Assembly: GCF_002973525.1 (NCBI RefSeq)
Contig: NZ_PVEN01000003.1
Coordinates: 124,001-188,000 of the forward strand
Source of the DNA: Paraburkholderia sp. BL21I4N1
GTDB lineage: Bacteria; Pseudomonadota; Gammaproteobacteria; Burkholderiales; Burkholderiaceae
Direction of reading: 5' to 3'
Length of the DNA stretch: 64,000 nt
The position numbers and the translations under genes are program-made. Shown one piece after another: positions 46,365 through 56,267 of the stretch; the first letter of the stretch is position 1, and each line of letters begins with the position of its first letter. The notes below the pieces were generated by a model that had not been told where the DNA came from, made no database searches, and was given only the letters and a program-made list of their open reading frames with translations.

Positions 46365-47111
46365 TCAGCCGCGATGAACGCTCAAAGCGGAGAACGATTG
46401 GGCGACCGGCATCAGTTCGATCGTGTTGATGTTGACATGTGCCGGGCGGGTGGCGATCCAGTAGATCGAGTCGGCGATATCTTCGGGTGTGAGCGCTTGC
46501 ACGTTTTCGTACATTTTCGCGGCTCTGTCGTCGTCGCCGCGAAAACGCACGTTCGAAAATTCGGTGCCGCCGCACAGGCCCGGCTCGATGTCGGTCACGC
46601 GCAGTGCGGTACCGGCCAGGTCGGCGCGCAGGTTCAGACTGAACTGGCGCACGAAGGCCTTGGTGGCGCCGTAAACGTTGCCGCCCGCATACGGCCAGCT
46701 GCCGGCCGCCGAGCCCAGGTTAAAGACGTGACCGCGGTTGCGCTCCACCATGCCGGGCAGCAACGCGTGCGTAACCTGCACGAGGCCCGTGCAGTTGGTT
46801 TCGATCATGGTGTTCCACGCGTCGAGACTCGCTTTTTGCGCCGGCTCGGTGCCGAGCGCGAGGCCGGCGTTATTGACGAGTACGTCGATCGCGGCGAAAT
46901 CCGCCGGCAGCCCGGCGGGCACCGCCGCGACGGCGGCGCGGTCGCGCACGTCGAGTTCGTAGGGTAGAAGCGCGTCGCCGAGTTCGTCGGCGAGTGCCTG
47001 AAGGCGGTCCTTCCGGCGCGCGGTGGCGACGACACGATGGCCGCCCTTGACGAAGGCGCGAGCGATAGCGGCGCCGAATCCCGCGGACGCACCGGTGACG
47101 AACACGATCAT
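46365..47111 (-). CDS. SDR oxidoreductase, YdfG-like (3-hydroxy acid dehydrogenase family)
   Basis: 248 residues from ATG 47111. Classical short-chain dehydrogenase: MIVFVTGASAGFGAAIARAF holds the TGxxxGxG NAD(P) site, DVLVNNAGLALG the NNAG motif, a Ser in NLGSAAGSWPYAGG, and the active YGATK (YxxxK). The sequence DIEPGLCGGTEFSNVRFRGD matches the YdfG group acting on serine, 3-hydroxypropionate and malonic semialdehyde; the exact substrate is unproven. The frame continues open far upstream (antisense to glyA/nrdR), which is an artefact of high GC. Confidence 0.88.
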   Translation of the reverse strand: MIVFVTGASAGFGAAIARAFVKGGHRVVATARRKDRLQALADELGDALLPYELDVRDRAAVAAVPAGLPADFAAIDVLVNNAGLALGTEPAQKASLDAWNTMIETNCTGLVQVTHALLPGMVERNRGHVFNLGSAAGSWPYAGGNVYGATKAFVRQFSLNLRADLAGTALRVTDIEPGLCGGTEFSNVRFRGDDDRAAKMYENVQALTPEDIADSIYWIATRPAHVNINTIELMPVAQSFSALSVHRG

Positions 47112-47313
47112 TGCAGTTTCCTGGTCGGTAAAGGAGAAAGGTCCCAAGCCTACTTCCAATGCGGCGCTGCGGCAAGGATGAACCAGCCGCATGAGTGGCT
47201 GTGGCAGGGACGCGCAGCGGCTTTGCAATACGTTTTCGTCAGACCTTTGCATGCCGCGCCGGAAGGCCCTTGGGCCGGCTTCGCGAGCATGCACCGCATC
47301 GGCGGCTAGCCGG

Positions 47314-47342
47314 TTGCCTATTCGATCCTCTTCCAATAAACT
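47314..47342 (+). promoter_or_regulatory. Sigma-70 promoter of the glyA riboswitch leader
   Basis: TTGCCT (47314-47319) and TAAACT (47337-47342) with an ideal 17-base spacer. The predicted start, about 47349, falls a few bases before the aptamer. Confidence 0.65.
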
Positions 47343-47353
47343 AACGCGCTCAT

Positions 47354-47456
47354 CCCTGCGTGACTGGCGATAGAACCGGTTCAAGCAATCGGGTTCAAGG
47401 TGGAACAACCCACCGTGAAGCGCAGGGTGCCGTTTTGCCGTTCGCCTGGGCAGCCG
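47354..47456 (+). promoter_or_regulatory. ZTP (pfl) riboswitch aptamer upstream of glyA
   Basis: P1 ccctgcg (47354-47360) pairs with cgcaggg (47421-47427). It is followed by the conserved tgactggcg, an internal ggtgg...ccacc hairpin, and the 3' domain gccgttcgcctgggca (47437-47452), whose CGCC can form the pseudoknot with GGCG. These are the invariant parts of the pfl/ZTP motif, which senses the folate-stress signal ZTP/ZMP and raises one-carbon genes such as glyA. No clear terminator follows, so control of the 170-base downstream leader may be translational. Confidence 0.85.
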
Positions 47457-47624
47457 TGATCCGCGCGCATTGATCTGCGCTGACGGTGGCTGTCCTGCCT
47501 CGCGTGTGCGGCGTCTCTCTATCCGCCACGTCAGGGCTGGCCCAGCCGCCAGCAGCGCTGCGTACCCTCTACGCAAGATTCGGCGCACGATCCGGTCAAC
47601 CTGAACACACTCAACGGAATCCGT

Positions 47625-48872
<1,248 letters not shown>

Positions 48873-48878
48873 GTCGTT

Positions 48879-49361
48879 ATGCACTGCCCCTTCTGCCGTC
48901 ACGCCGATACGCAGGTTGTCGACTCGCGCGTATCCGAAGACGGCGCAACGATTCGCCGGCGCCGCCGCTGCCCGGCCTGCGACAAACGTTTCACGACGTA
49001 TGAGCGGGTCGAGCTGGCGTTGCCGTCGGTCGTCAAGAAGGACGGCAGCCGCACGGAATTCGATCGCCGTAAGATCGTCGCGAGCATGCAACTGGCGCTG
49101 CGCAAGCGCCCGGTCGCGGCAGACGCGATCGACGCGGCCGTCGCCCGTATCGAGTACCAGTTGCTCGCTAGCGGCGAGCGTGAGGTGCGCAGCGAGCGCC
49201 TCGGCGAACTCGTCATGAACGAATTGCGCGCGCTCGATACGATTGCCTACGTTCGTTTTGCCTCCGTTTACCGGCGCTTTGAAGACGTCTCCGAGTTTGA
49301 AGACGTAATCGAAGAATTTCGCCGCGCCTCTTCTCCGCCCAAACCCCCCCGCAAGCGCTGA
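48879..49361 (+). CDS. nrdR: Transcriptional repressor NrdR
   Basis: 160 residues. An N-terminal zinc ribbon (C3, C6, C31, C34) binds NrdR boxes in ribonucleotide reductase promoters. The ATP-cone domain ([20 protein letters not shown] onward, residues about 49-140) senses ATP/dATP. The short C-terminal tail is Pro/Lys-rich. The glyA-nrdR pairing is common in proteobacteria and ties nucleotide supply to one-carbon metabolism. Confidence 0.97.
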   Translation: MHCPFCRHADTQVVDSRVSEDGATIRRRRRCPACDKRFTTYERVELALPSVVKKDGSRTEFDRRKIVASMQLALRKRPVAADAIDAAVARIEYQLLASGEREVRSERLGELVMNELRALDTIAYVRFASVYRRFEDVSEFEDVIEEFRRASSPPKPPRKR

Positions 49362-49564
49362 GCGCTGCCGCGCGGCGTGCTGCGTTCGAGTATCCGTCCT
49401 TCTCCGCGTTGATTCGCGCATGGGTAGCTCCCGCTCCGTTGTGGTTCGACGCGTGCATTCTTGCGCGAGATAGCGTCTGAATACCACCTGGCCATTCGGC
49501 CGATTGTTGGGCGGTTTGCGAACCGCTAGATTGGCTGCATTCTTTGCAACGATCAGGGATGCAG

Positions 49565-50125
49565 ATGAAACAGGACGCCGTTCTTCGACCGCCATCCGGC
49601 GGCTTTACGCTCGTCGAAACGCTGGCCGTGGTTGCGTTACTGGCGGTCGTCGCCGTGCTGACGACGCCGTCCTTCGTTGCCTGGCACATGCGGGATCAGA
49701 TCGACGCACGCGCGAAAGCGCTCGCATCGACCTTTGCCTATGCGCGTAGCGAAGCGCTGCGTCGCGGCACACGTATTACGGTCTGCCGGATCGACGCCGC
49801 ACGGCGATGTCTTGCCTCAGGGCAAGCTTGCGCCAACGGCATTGCCGACTGGTCTTGCGGCTGGGCCGTCATGGCGGAGCGCAGCGGCACGCTTTCACTT
49901 TTGCGTGCGCATCCTTCGTTAAGCGCGGTGAGCATCAGCGGCACGCAGACGAATCTCACGTTCACGCCGCCGGCGGGACAATTGATCGGCACGTTTCGCA
50001 GTTTCGAAATCGCCCCGCGTACAGCATCAAGAGCAACTCAGGGAAATGCGTGGCGACGCTGTATCCATATCGCTGCCGGGGGTCGCGTGAGGATTGTCCA
50101 GGGCGCTTGCGGAGCCGTGTCGTGA
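49565..50125 (+). CDS. Type IV pilus minor pilin, GspH/FimT family
   Basis: About 186 residues from ATG 49565 (AGGG eight bases upstream; earlier in-frame starts at 49544/49559). Type III signal: GGFTLVETLAVVALLAVVAV, with cleavage after Gly and Glu at +5. The GspH-type C-terminus has the AYARSEALRRGTRITVCRI stretch. Minor pilins of this group prime pilus assembly. First of a five-gene minor-pilin run, 203 bases after nrdR; the next gene starts inside its stop. Confidence 0.87.
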   Translation: MKQDAVLRPPSGGFTLVETLAVVALLAVVAVLTTPSFVAWHMRDQIDARAKALASTFAYARSEALRRGTRITVCRIDAARRCLASGQACANGIADWSCGWAVMAERSGTLSLLRAHPSLSAVSISGTQTNLTFTPPAGQLIGTFRSFEIAPRTASRATQGNAWRRCIHIAAGGRVRIVQGACGAVS

Positions 50126-50568
50126 GGCGACTTTCACCCGGGCCCTGGCCGCGCCATTACGCGTTCACGTGCGATGGCAGCTCGCTCATCGAAGTCCTGC
50201 TTGCAGTCGCGCTGATGGCGGTGACGGCGCTCGGTTTGATCGCCGGTCAATTGTGGACCGCTCGCGAGGCGCGCGCGACGGCCCTACGTGAGCACGCGGC
50301 ATGGATAGCCGATTCCGTCGTGGAGGCCACGTACGTGCCCGCCACGAGCGATGCCGCAATCAGGCAATGGAATGTGCGCACGGCGGCGTTGTTGCCGCAT
50401 GGCGAGGTGTCGGTGGAGGCACGCGGCGGCTTGTCCGCTGCGCGTGTGACGTGGGTGGCGCCGCGTGACATGCCGCCTGCCGACAATATCATCGACAAAC
50501 CCGAGTTCTGTGGCGGAGCGGACGTTCCCGCCGGTCTCTCGTGCGTGGCATTGGCCTTCGCGAAATGA
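50122..50568 (+). CDS. Type IV pilus minor pilin PilV-like
   Basis: 148 residues from GTG 50122, which overlaps the previous stop by four bases. A prepilin-like N-terminus (DGSSLIEVLLAVALMAVTAL) has Gly at -1 and Glu at +5. The C-terminal half is a short soluble domain with two Cys (EFCGGADVPAGLSC) that may form a disulfide. Position 2 of the cluster matches pilV. The frame is open upstream to 49807, but that part is the neighbour read in another frame. Confidence 0.8.
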   Translation: MRRLSPGPWPRHYAFTCDGSSLIEVLLAVALMAVTALGLIAGQLWTAREARATALREHAAWIADSVVEATYVPATSDAAIRQWNVRTAALLPHGEVSVEARGGLSAARVTWVAPRDMPPADNIIDKPEFCGGADVPAGLSCVALAFAK

Positions 50569-51377
50569 TGGCGCGTTCGTTCCCTGTTCGCGGTCATACG
50601 CTGGTGGAATTCGTGATCGCGATCGCACTAGGCTTGCTGGTGACCGCAGGCGCCGTTTCGCTCTACACAGCACAGCGGGCGGCGTTCGAACAGGCCAGCG
50701 ACGCGGCGCGGATTCGCGAAGCCGGCTTGACCGCGCTGACCCTGATCGGACAGCAACTGCAAATGGCAGGCTTCGTGCCGGCGGACGTCGTGCGCTACGC
50801 CAATCCTCCGCCGTTGTTCGGATGCTCGGGCGGCCGGCCGACGGGCACTGACGGCAGCCCCGTCTGCGAGACACTGTCCAGCCGCTCGGATGGCGTCGTG
50901 GTCCGGTACGTTGGAGACAACATCTCCACGTGGCCATCGTCGGCAGGGCAAACCACCGACTGCCTCGGACAGGCCGTGACAGCCACCAACGCGGCGCTCG
51001 GTGATCGCGGCGTCCCGGTCGTGAACCGGTATTTCGCGCGAGTCAGCGGTTCGACCGGGGAGCCGGAGCTCTATTGCGAGGGCAATGGCAAGGTGGGATC
51101 CGCGCAACCGCTGGTTGAAGGTGTCGAGCGCGTGCGAATCAAGTACTGGCTAGCTGACCGATTGGACGCGATCGAGGCGTCAGCGATCACGGCCGATCAA
51201 TGGACGAGGATCGTCGCGGTCGATCTCTGCGTGCTCGTCCGGGGCGCGCCGCGAGCGCAGCGACAGAGTTATGTCGATTGCGACGGCATTCGCGGCGTGA
51301 GCGCCGATTCGCGCGCGCGGCAGGCGTTCTGGCGGCGCGTCGCGATACGTAATTCGGCGACGGGGGTTTCTCTGTGA
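50565..51377 (+). CDS. Type IV pilus minor pilin PilW-like
   Basis: 270 residues from ATG 50565 (ATGA overlap with the PilV stop). N-terminal RGHTLVEFVIAIALGLLVTAG is a prepilin signal. Then QLQMAGFVPADV, VCETLSSRSDGVVVRY and VEGVERVRIKYWLAD fit the PilW family. Four Cys lie in the soluble domain. Translationally coupled on both sides. Confidence 0.82.
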   Translation: MMARSFPVRGHTLVEFVIAIALGLLVTAGAVSLYTAQRAAFEQASDAARIREAGLTALTLIGQQLQMAGFVPADVVRYANPPPLFGCSGGRPTGTDGSPVCETLSSRSDGVVVRYVGDNISTWPSSAGQTTDCLGQAVTATNAALGDRGVPVVNRYFARVSGSTGEPELYCEGNGKVGSAQPLVEGVERVRIKYWLADRLDAIEASAITADQWTRIVAVDLCVLVRGAPRAQRQSYVDCDGIRGVSADSRARQAFWRRVAIRNSATGVSL

Positions 51378-51919
51378 CGGAGCATCGAAAGAAGATGGGC
51401 CTGCGCGGTGTGTCGCGCGTTCATCATTACCGAGGCACCGTTCTCCCCATCGTGCTGCTGATTACCGCAATGATGTTGACCACGTCCGCGGCATGGTTCG
51501 AAAGTTCGCTCGCGTCGTCGCGCGCTGCTAGCAACGTCCGCGACTATTTGCAGGCGTTCCATGCGGCCGATTCGGTGCTGACGTTGTGCGCCCGTGCGGT
51601 TGTCGCGGCAGCGGGTGAGGGTGCTGCTGCCGCCATGCCATCGGCCGCATCCGGCGAGCCAATGCAATGGAAGCTCGAATCCGCATTCGAAGCCGGCGCA
51701 ATCGCACCTGTTTCGCAATGGCCCGGGTCACTGCGGCCGCCGCTATGTTTGATCGAAACATGGCGTCTGGACGCGCGCGCGGATGCTCGAGCGTTTCTGC
51801 TGACTTCGCGCGGCTTCGGCCGGACCAGGGAGTCGCAGGTGTGGCTACAGATGGAGCTTGTGATCGAGGGCGAGAACGTCGAACGCCATTGGCGTCGCAT
51901 CGCCGCCAAGCCGTTTTGA
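51374..51919 (+). CDS. Type IV pilus minor pilin PilX-like
   Basis: 181 residues from GTG 51374, overlapping the pilW stop. A hydrophobic N-terminal helix follows Gly (RGTVLPIVLLITAMMLTTSA); the usual Glu at +5 is absent, as often in PilX/GspK-like proteins. Then AASNVRDYLQAFHAADSVL matches PilX. No PilY1 gene, PilX's usual partner, follows here. Confidence 0.72.
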   Translation: MTEHRKKMGLRGVSRVHHYRGTVLPIVLLITAMMLTTSAAWFESSLASSRAASNVRDYLQAFHAADSVLTLCARAVVAAAGEGAAAAMPSAASGEPMQWKLESAFEAGAIAPVSQWPGSLRPPLCLIETWRLDARADARAFLLTSRGFGRTRESQVWLQMELVIEGENVERHWRRIAAKPF

Positions 51920-51929
51920 CGGGAGGCCC

Positions 51930-52370
51930 ATGACAGGACGGCATACATCCGCATTCACGCTGCTCGAACTGATGATCGCGCTTGCGATCGCGGTCACGCT
52001 CGCCATGTTCGCGGTCCCTTCGTATCGGAGTCACGTCGAGCGCGCGCATCGGATCGACGCGGCATCGGCGCTTTATCGGGCGGCGCAATTCGTCGAGGGC
52101 GCGACAAGCGACAACCTGCCGGCCTTGCCTCCAGGTCTGGATCAGGCGCCGCAATTCGGTGCGCCGATCTACAGCCTGCATGTGCTGCCTGCGGACGACA
52201 CGAATGGTGGTTATGCGATAGAGGCCGCGCCGATCGGGGCCGGACCCATGCGCGACGACGCCTGCGGCATCTTCACGCTTGATGCGACGGGACAGCGAAG
52301 TAATCGACGCGGGAGTAATAGTGGCGGCGATTTAACGCCGCCAAGCGGTGAGTGCTGGAAGACCGGCTAG
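51930..52370 (+). CDS. Type IV pilin-like protein PilE
   Basis: 146 residues. Prepilin N-terminus AFTLLELMIALAIAVTLAMF with Glu at +5; the residue before the mature Phe is Ala rather than the usual Gly (SAFTLL). The C-terminal part (FVEGATSDNLPALPPG, ...DDACGIFTLDATGQRSN, ending GECWKTG) has a Cys pair that would close the D-loop. Last gene of the minor-pilin run, 10 bases after pilX. Confidence 0.83.
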   Translation: MTGRHTSAFTLLELMIALAIAVTLAMFAVPSYRSHVERAHRIDAASALYRAAQFVEGATSDNLPALPPGLDQAPQFGAPIYSLHVLPADDTNGGYAIEAAPIGAGPMRDDACGIFTLDATGQRSNRRGSNSGGDLTPPSGECWKTG

Positions 52371-52462
52371 CGGCATTCTGGCGGCACGAGCAAGGCGGGG
52401 AGCGGAGGTCAGGAGCGGAGCTCAGGAAGCGGAAGCCAGAGGGCACGCACGCAACAATCCCC

Positions 52463-52942
52463 TCACTTCCCCCCATCCACCGATTCGCCCTTCGCGCGCG
52501 AAGACGCAGCCGAATCTCGCTTCATCTGCTGCCAGATCCGGTACGCTTCCCACCCGGCAAGCGCTAGGCCGCCCCACTTGAGCGCCGGTTTGGCGCCGGC
52601 GGCAAGCGTCGCGCGCAAAGGCTTGGCGAGCACCATCGAAGCGATGGAGCTGATCAACGGATACTCCTTCAGCAAGGCGCCGATATTCCCCGCGTTGAGG
52701 AAATTCGCCTTCGATCCACGACCCGGGCGCAGGTTGCTAAAGCCCGGCACCAGGAACTTGAGCCAACTGAAGTGGGTGACCGCCTGACGCAATTCGATGG
52801 TTGCCTGAGCGAGTTCCATCCGCTCGACATCCGCGCGCACCATCAGCAGTTCCTTGCGCAGTGCTCGCAGGTGCGGCGCGCTCAGGTCTTTTGCCTGGTG
52901 GCGTTTGTTACGGAAGGCGGTATCGGAATGGATCTGGCTCAT
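52463..52942 (-). CDS. DUF3318-like protein
   Basis: 159 residues from MSQIHSDTAFRNKRHQ at 52942; the frame runs open to 53050 without coding character. A polar helical N-terminus (LRALRKELLMVRADVERMEL), a middle containing FLVPGFSNLRPGRGSKANFL, and a C-terminal hydrophobic stretch (WGGLALAGWEAYRIWQQMKR). Matches from memory the DUF3318-type genes next to a holin-like gene and DUF883 in Burkholderia. Function unknown, probably membrane-associated. Confidence 0.65.
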   Translation of the reverse strand: MSQIHSDTAFRNKRHQAKDLSAPHLRALRKELLMVRADVERMELAQATIELRQAVTHFSWLKFLVPGFSNLRPGRGSKANFLNAGNIGALLKEYPLISSIASMVLAKPLRATLAAGAKPALKWGGLALAGWEAYRIWQQMKRDSAASSRAKGESVDGGK

Positions 52943-53056
52943 GGCGTGTCGGCGGCAGTGGAGGTGGGGTAATCGGACAATGACAGACAATCGCTCAACA
53001 ACGGTGCAATGCTCCGCTGGCAACGTGCGCAACGCACGCGCCCAGCGCACTTCGCA

Positions 53057-53443
53057 TCACGGTTTGCGAAACACGTCACGGTCTTTTTCGAATTCGGCGA
53101 TAGTCGCTTCGAACACCATCGGCGCATTGCGCAGACCACTGCGAGCTTTGAGCGCACAGGCCAGTCCCGCAATCGCATAGACCGCGGTGATGCTGGCAAG
53201 CGCCTGCCAGCGGTAAGTGTCCCAGAAGGCAATTGCGATCAGCGCCGTCAACGCGATCAGCGCCATGGTGGCGAGCATCATCGCGGCAAGGCCGAGAAAC
53301 AGCACGGCGAGCAGACGGTCTTTTTCTTCGGCGAGTTCAATGCCGACCAGTTCCAGCCGCGTCTGCAGAATGGCAAACACGGATCCGATAATGCGGCGCA
53401 ACGGGCTATGTTCTCCGCGCTGCGATTGTGTTTCTATCGTCAT
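53057..53443 (-). CDS. Phage holin family-like membrane protein (DUF1469 type)
   Basis: 128 residues. Two adjacent hydrophobic spans (AVLFLGLAAMMLATMALIAL and WQALASITAVYAIAGLACAL) after an amphipathic N-terminus (FAILQTRLELVGIELAEEKD), the form of the YqjE/Phage_holin_3_6 family. Despite the name these are chromosomal proteins, not phage lysis genes. It sits with a DUF883 and a DUF3318 gene, a conserved stress-associated trio. Confidence 0.8.
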   Translation of the reverse strand: MTIETQSQRGEHSPLRRIIGSVFAILQTRLELVGIELAEEKDRLLAVLFLGLAAMMLATMALIALTALIAIAFWDTYRWQALASITAVYAIAGLACALKARSGLRNAPMVFEATIAEFEKDRDVFRKP

Positions 53444-53581
53444 GGCTGTGGGCGTTGCGCGTAAAGGCCTAACCGACGCGTGCGCGCGCCAGGAGAAGCG
53501 GACCGGCCAGACAGGCGCCGGTCAACTCGATTCGCTGATGCGCCGGAGCGATTGCCGCCCCGCGCACCAGGTGTTGCCTGC

Positions 53582-53884
53582 TTACTTGCGGTTGATCAGC
53601 AAACCCAGCAGCACGCCGGCGCCCGCGGCGATGCCGATGGATGCCCACGGATGCTCATGCACGTAGTCGTCGGTGGCGCGGGCAGCCTTCTTGCCTTTTT
53701 CGACCACCACGACCTGCACGTCAGCCGCTTTTTCCTTAGCCTGCTTCAGGCGCGTCAGCGCCGTTTCACGCAGTTCCGAAGCGCGCTCGCCCGTGGCGCT
53801 CGCGGCCTGTTTCAGCAGATCTTCCGCGTCCGCGAGGACGGTTTTGATATCCGACATCAATCTCTCCTTGTTGACTTCCGACAT
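53582..53884 (-). CDS. DUF883 family protein (ElaB/YqjD-like)
   Basis: 100 residues from MSEVNKERLMSDIKTVLAD at 53884; the frame is open a further 46 codons upstream, but the family starts here. A long helix (AEDLLKQAASATGERASELR) is followed by VHEHPWASIGIAAGAGVLLG, the signature C-terminal anchor. Relatives tether ribosomes to the inner membrane in stationary phase. First of the leftward trio. Confidence 0.88.
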   Translation of the reverse strand: MSEVNKERLMSDIKTVLADAEDLLKQAASATGERASELRETALTRLKQAKEKAADVQVVVVEKGKKAARATDDYVHEHPWASIGIAAGAGVLLGLLINRK

Positions 53885-54223
53885 TGACAGCTCCCTTCGG
53901 CTCACGCCACGCGTGAATCGTAACCAAAGAAACGGCCGCTGGCGAGCGCAGTGCCCGATTGTTCGAAGGAAACGCACGAACCGTTCCTGGTTGAGGAAAG
54001 CCTTGAAAACGCTACCACCCACAGCATCATGCAGGAAAGTTTGCCTAAGATGGAGTTGATCTGTCCCGCAAAGTTTCCGCTAAAACGGTGAAAATTACAA
54101 AAACGCATAAAGTAGTGACGCGATGTTCGTTCGCGGTGCATCGCAGGTCCGGTATCCTTTATCTTTGCGGCGCCGCGGGCAGAAGCTCGCGCGGGCTGTC
54201 CGACCACCTATAGGAGATGCATC
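53885..54223. other. Divergent intergenic region DUF883 / peroxiredoxin
   Basis: 339 bases with no supported gene. It must hold both divergent promoters. The 54030-54150 part is AT-richer than its surroundings, and AGGAG (54212-54216) serves as ribosome site 7 bases before the peroxiredoxin ATG. No regulator site identified. Confidence 0.5.
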
Positions 54224-54862
54224 ATGAGTCTACGTCTTGGCGATATCGCACCGGATTTCGAGCAGGAATCGAGCGTGGGTCGTATCAAGTTTCATGATTG
54301 GCTGGGCGATAGCTGGGGTGTGCTGTTCTCGCATCCGGCGGATTTCACGCCCGTCTGCACGACCGAGCTCGGTCTGACCGCGAAGCTGGCGGACGAATTC
54401 GAGAAGCGCAACGTGAAGACGATCGCGCTGTCGGTCGACACGGCGGAGTCGCACAAGGAATGGATCAAGGACATCAACGAAACGCAGGCGGCCAACGTCG
54501 GCTTTCCGATTCTCGCGGACGGCGATCGCAAGGTTGCTGAGCTGTACGACATGATTCACCCGAATGCCAACGAGACCCTGACGGTCCGTTCGTTGTTCGT
54601 GATCGATCCGAAGAAGAAGGTGCGTCTCACGATCACCTATCCGGCTAGCACCGGTCGCAACTTCGACGAAGTGCTGCGGGTGATCGACTCGTTGCAGCTG
54701 ACCGACAGCCATTCGGTGGCGACGCCGGGCAACTGGAAACAGGGCGACGACGTGGTGATCGTCCCGTCCTTGAAGGACGAGGAAATCATCAAGCAGAAAT
54801 TCCCGAAAGGCTACAAAGCCCTGCGTCCGTATCTGCGCATGACGCCGCAGCCGAACAAGTAA
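54224..54862 (+). CDS. 1-Cys peroxiredoxin (Prx6 / AhpC-TSA family)
   Basis: 212 residues. Reduces H2O2 and organic peroxides. Peroxidatic C45 is in PADFTPVCTTELG; it is the only cysteine in the protein, so it is of the 1-Cys type and must be recycled by an external thiol. The C-terminal dimerisation arm (NWKQGDDVVIVPSLKDEEI, ...LRPYLRMTPQPNK) is typical of the Prx6 subgroup. A strong terminator follows 30 bases after the stop, so it is transcribed alone. Confidence 0.93.
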   Translation: MSLRLGDIAPDFEQESSVGRIKFHDWLGDSWGVLFSHPADFTPVCTTELGLTAKLADEFEKRNVKTIALSVDTAESHKEWIKDINETQAANVGFPILADGDRKVAELYDMIHPNANETLTVRSLFVIDPKKKVRLTITYPASTGRNFDEVLRVIDSLQLTDSHSVATPGNWKQGDDVVIVPSLKDEEIIKQKFPKGYKALRPYLRMTPQPNK

Positions 54863-54892
54863 GCGGCTGCGCGGCGCAGCCAACGCCACATG

Positions 54893-54930
54893 ACAAAAGG
54901 CCGGTTCTCGAAAGAGAACCGGCCTTTTGT
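54893..54930. terminator. Bidirectional intrinsic terminator
   Basis: A 17-base perfect stem closed by a GAAA tetraloop (54893-54909 / 54914-54930), with AAAA before and TTTT after. It serves the peroxiredoxin gene and, on the other strand, the convergent gcdH (stop at 54960). Confidence 0.92.
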
Positions 54931-54959
54931 ATGTATCGAATCAGCGCCTCGTCAAGCCA

Positions 54960-56150
54960 TCAGAAAAACGCCTGAATCCCCGTTTGCGCACGGCCCAGAA
55001 TTAGCGCGTGAATATCGTGCGTCCCTTCATACGTATTCACGACTTCCAGATTCACCAGATGCCGCGCAATGCCGAATTCGTCTGAAATCCCGTTGCCACC
55101 GAGCATGTCACGCGCGAGCCGCGCGATATCCAGCGCCTTGCCGCACGAATTGCGCTTCATGATCGACGTGATCTCGACCGCCGCGGTGCCTTCGTCCTTC
55201 ATGCGGCCGAGGCGCAGCACACCTTGCAGGCCGAGCGTGATCTCAGTCTGCATGTCGGCCAGCTTCTTCTGGATCAACTGATTCGCGGCAAGCGGCCGGC
55301 CGAACTGCTTGCGGTCCAGCACATACTGACGCGCCGTGTGCCAACAGGCTTCCGCCGCGCCGAGCGCGCCCCACGCAATGCCGTAGCGCGCCGAGTTCAG
55401 GCAGGTGAACGGACCGCGCAAACCGCTGACTTCCGGGAAGCGGTTCTCTTCCGGCACGAACACTTCGTCCATGACGATTTCGCCGGTGATCGACGCCCGC
55501 AGGCCGACCTTGCTGTGAATAGTCGGTGTCGACAGTCCCTTCCAGCCCTTCTCGAGAATGAAGCCGCGAATCGAGTCCTTGCCGTTTTCCTCGAGCTTCG
55601 CCCACACGACGAACACGTCGGCGATCGGCGAATTGGTGATCCACATCTTCGCACCCGACAGCGAATAGCCGCCGTCCACCTTCTTTGCGCGCGTGATCAT
55701 GCTGCCCGGATCCGAGCCATGGTTCGGCTCGGTCAAGCCGAAGCAGCCGATCCATTCGCCGGTGACGAGCTTGGGCAGGTACTTCTGCTTTTGCGCTTCC
55801 GAGCCGAATTCATAAATCGGCACCATGACCAGCGAAGATTGCACCGACATCATCGACCGATAACCGGAATCGACGCGCTCGACCTCGCGCGCGATCAATC
55901 CATACGCCACGTAGTTCAGGCCGGGGCCACCGTATTGCTCAGGAATCGTCGGACCGAGCAGGCCGAGTTCGCCCATTTCGCGAAAAATCTCGATGTCGGT
56001 CTTCTCATGGCGGAAGGCTTCGAGCACGCGCGGTTGCAGCTTGTCTTGCGCGTAAGCCGCGGCGGCGTCGCGCACCATGCGTTCGTCTTCGGTGAGCTGC
56101 TGATCCAGCAGCAACGGGTCTTCCCAGTGAAACTGCGCGGCCTCGGCCAT
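54960..56150 (-). CDS. gcdH: Glutaryl-CoA dehydrogenase
   Basis: 396 residues, FAD enzyme that oxidises and decarboxylates glutaryl-CoA to crotonyl-CoA (lysine, tryptophan and aromatic degradation). Acyl-CoA dehydrogenase core: [17 protein letters not shown] (flavin loop), [19 protein letters not shown], and the catalytic Glu in [20 protein letters not shown]. The N-terminal [20 protein letters not shown] and the NHGSDP loop favour GcdH over other ACADs. Divergent from an IclR-type regulator, with an operator-like palindrome between them. Confidence 0.93.
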   Translation of the reverse strand: MAEAAQFHWEDPLLLDQQLTEDERMVRDAAAAYAQDKLQPRVLEAFRHEKTDIEIFREMGELGLLGPTIPEQYGGPGLNYVAYGLIAREVERVDSGYRSMMSVQSSLVMVPIYEFGSEAQKQKYLPKLVTGEWIGCFGLTEPNHGSDPGSMITRAKKVDGGYSLSGAKMWITNSPIADVFVVWAKLEENGKDSIRGFILEKGWKGLSTPTIHSKVGLRASITGEIVMDEVFVPEENRFPEVSGLRGPFTCLNSARYGIAWGALGAAEACWHTARQYVLDRKQFGRPLAANQLIQKKLADMQTEITLGLQGVLRLGRMKDEGTAAVEITSIMKRNSCGKALDIARLARDMLGGNGISDEFGIARHLVNLEVVNTYEGTHDIHALILGRAQTGIQAFF

Positions 56151-56215
56151 GATTTATCTCCTGATTCCTTCTGGACTGAAACGTGTCTTGAGCTACATCC
56201 TCGGGCTTGACTTAA

Positions 56216-56232
56216 GTTCCGCTATGCGAAAC
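56216..56232. promoter_or_regulatory. Candidate IclR-family operator between gcdH and its regulator
   Basis: gttccgc-tat-gcgaaac is a 17-base near-palindrome (one mismatch in seven pairs) in the 117-base divergent gap, followed by gttttgcaaac. Its size and TTCCG-type half-sites suit an IclR-family protein; the neighbouring regulator is the likely binder. Confidence 0.5.
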
Positions 56233-56267
56233 AATGTTTTGCAAACTACGACCGAGTGTATCACCCC

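Noticed and set aside
53057..53443. Prophage lysis gene (holin name)
   Set aside because: No endolysin, capsid or tail genes nearby; the YqjE-like holin family member with DUF883 and DUF3318 neighbours is a chromosomal set.
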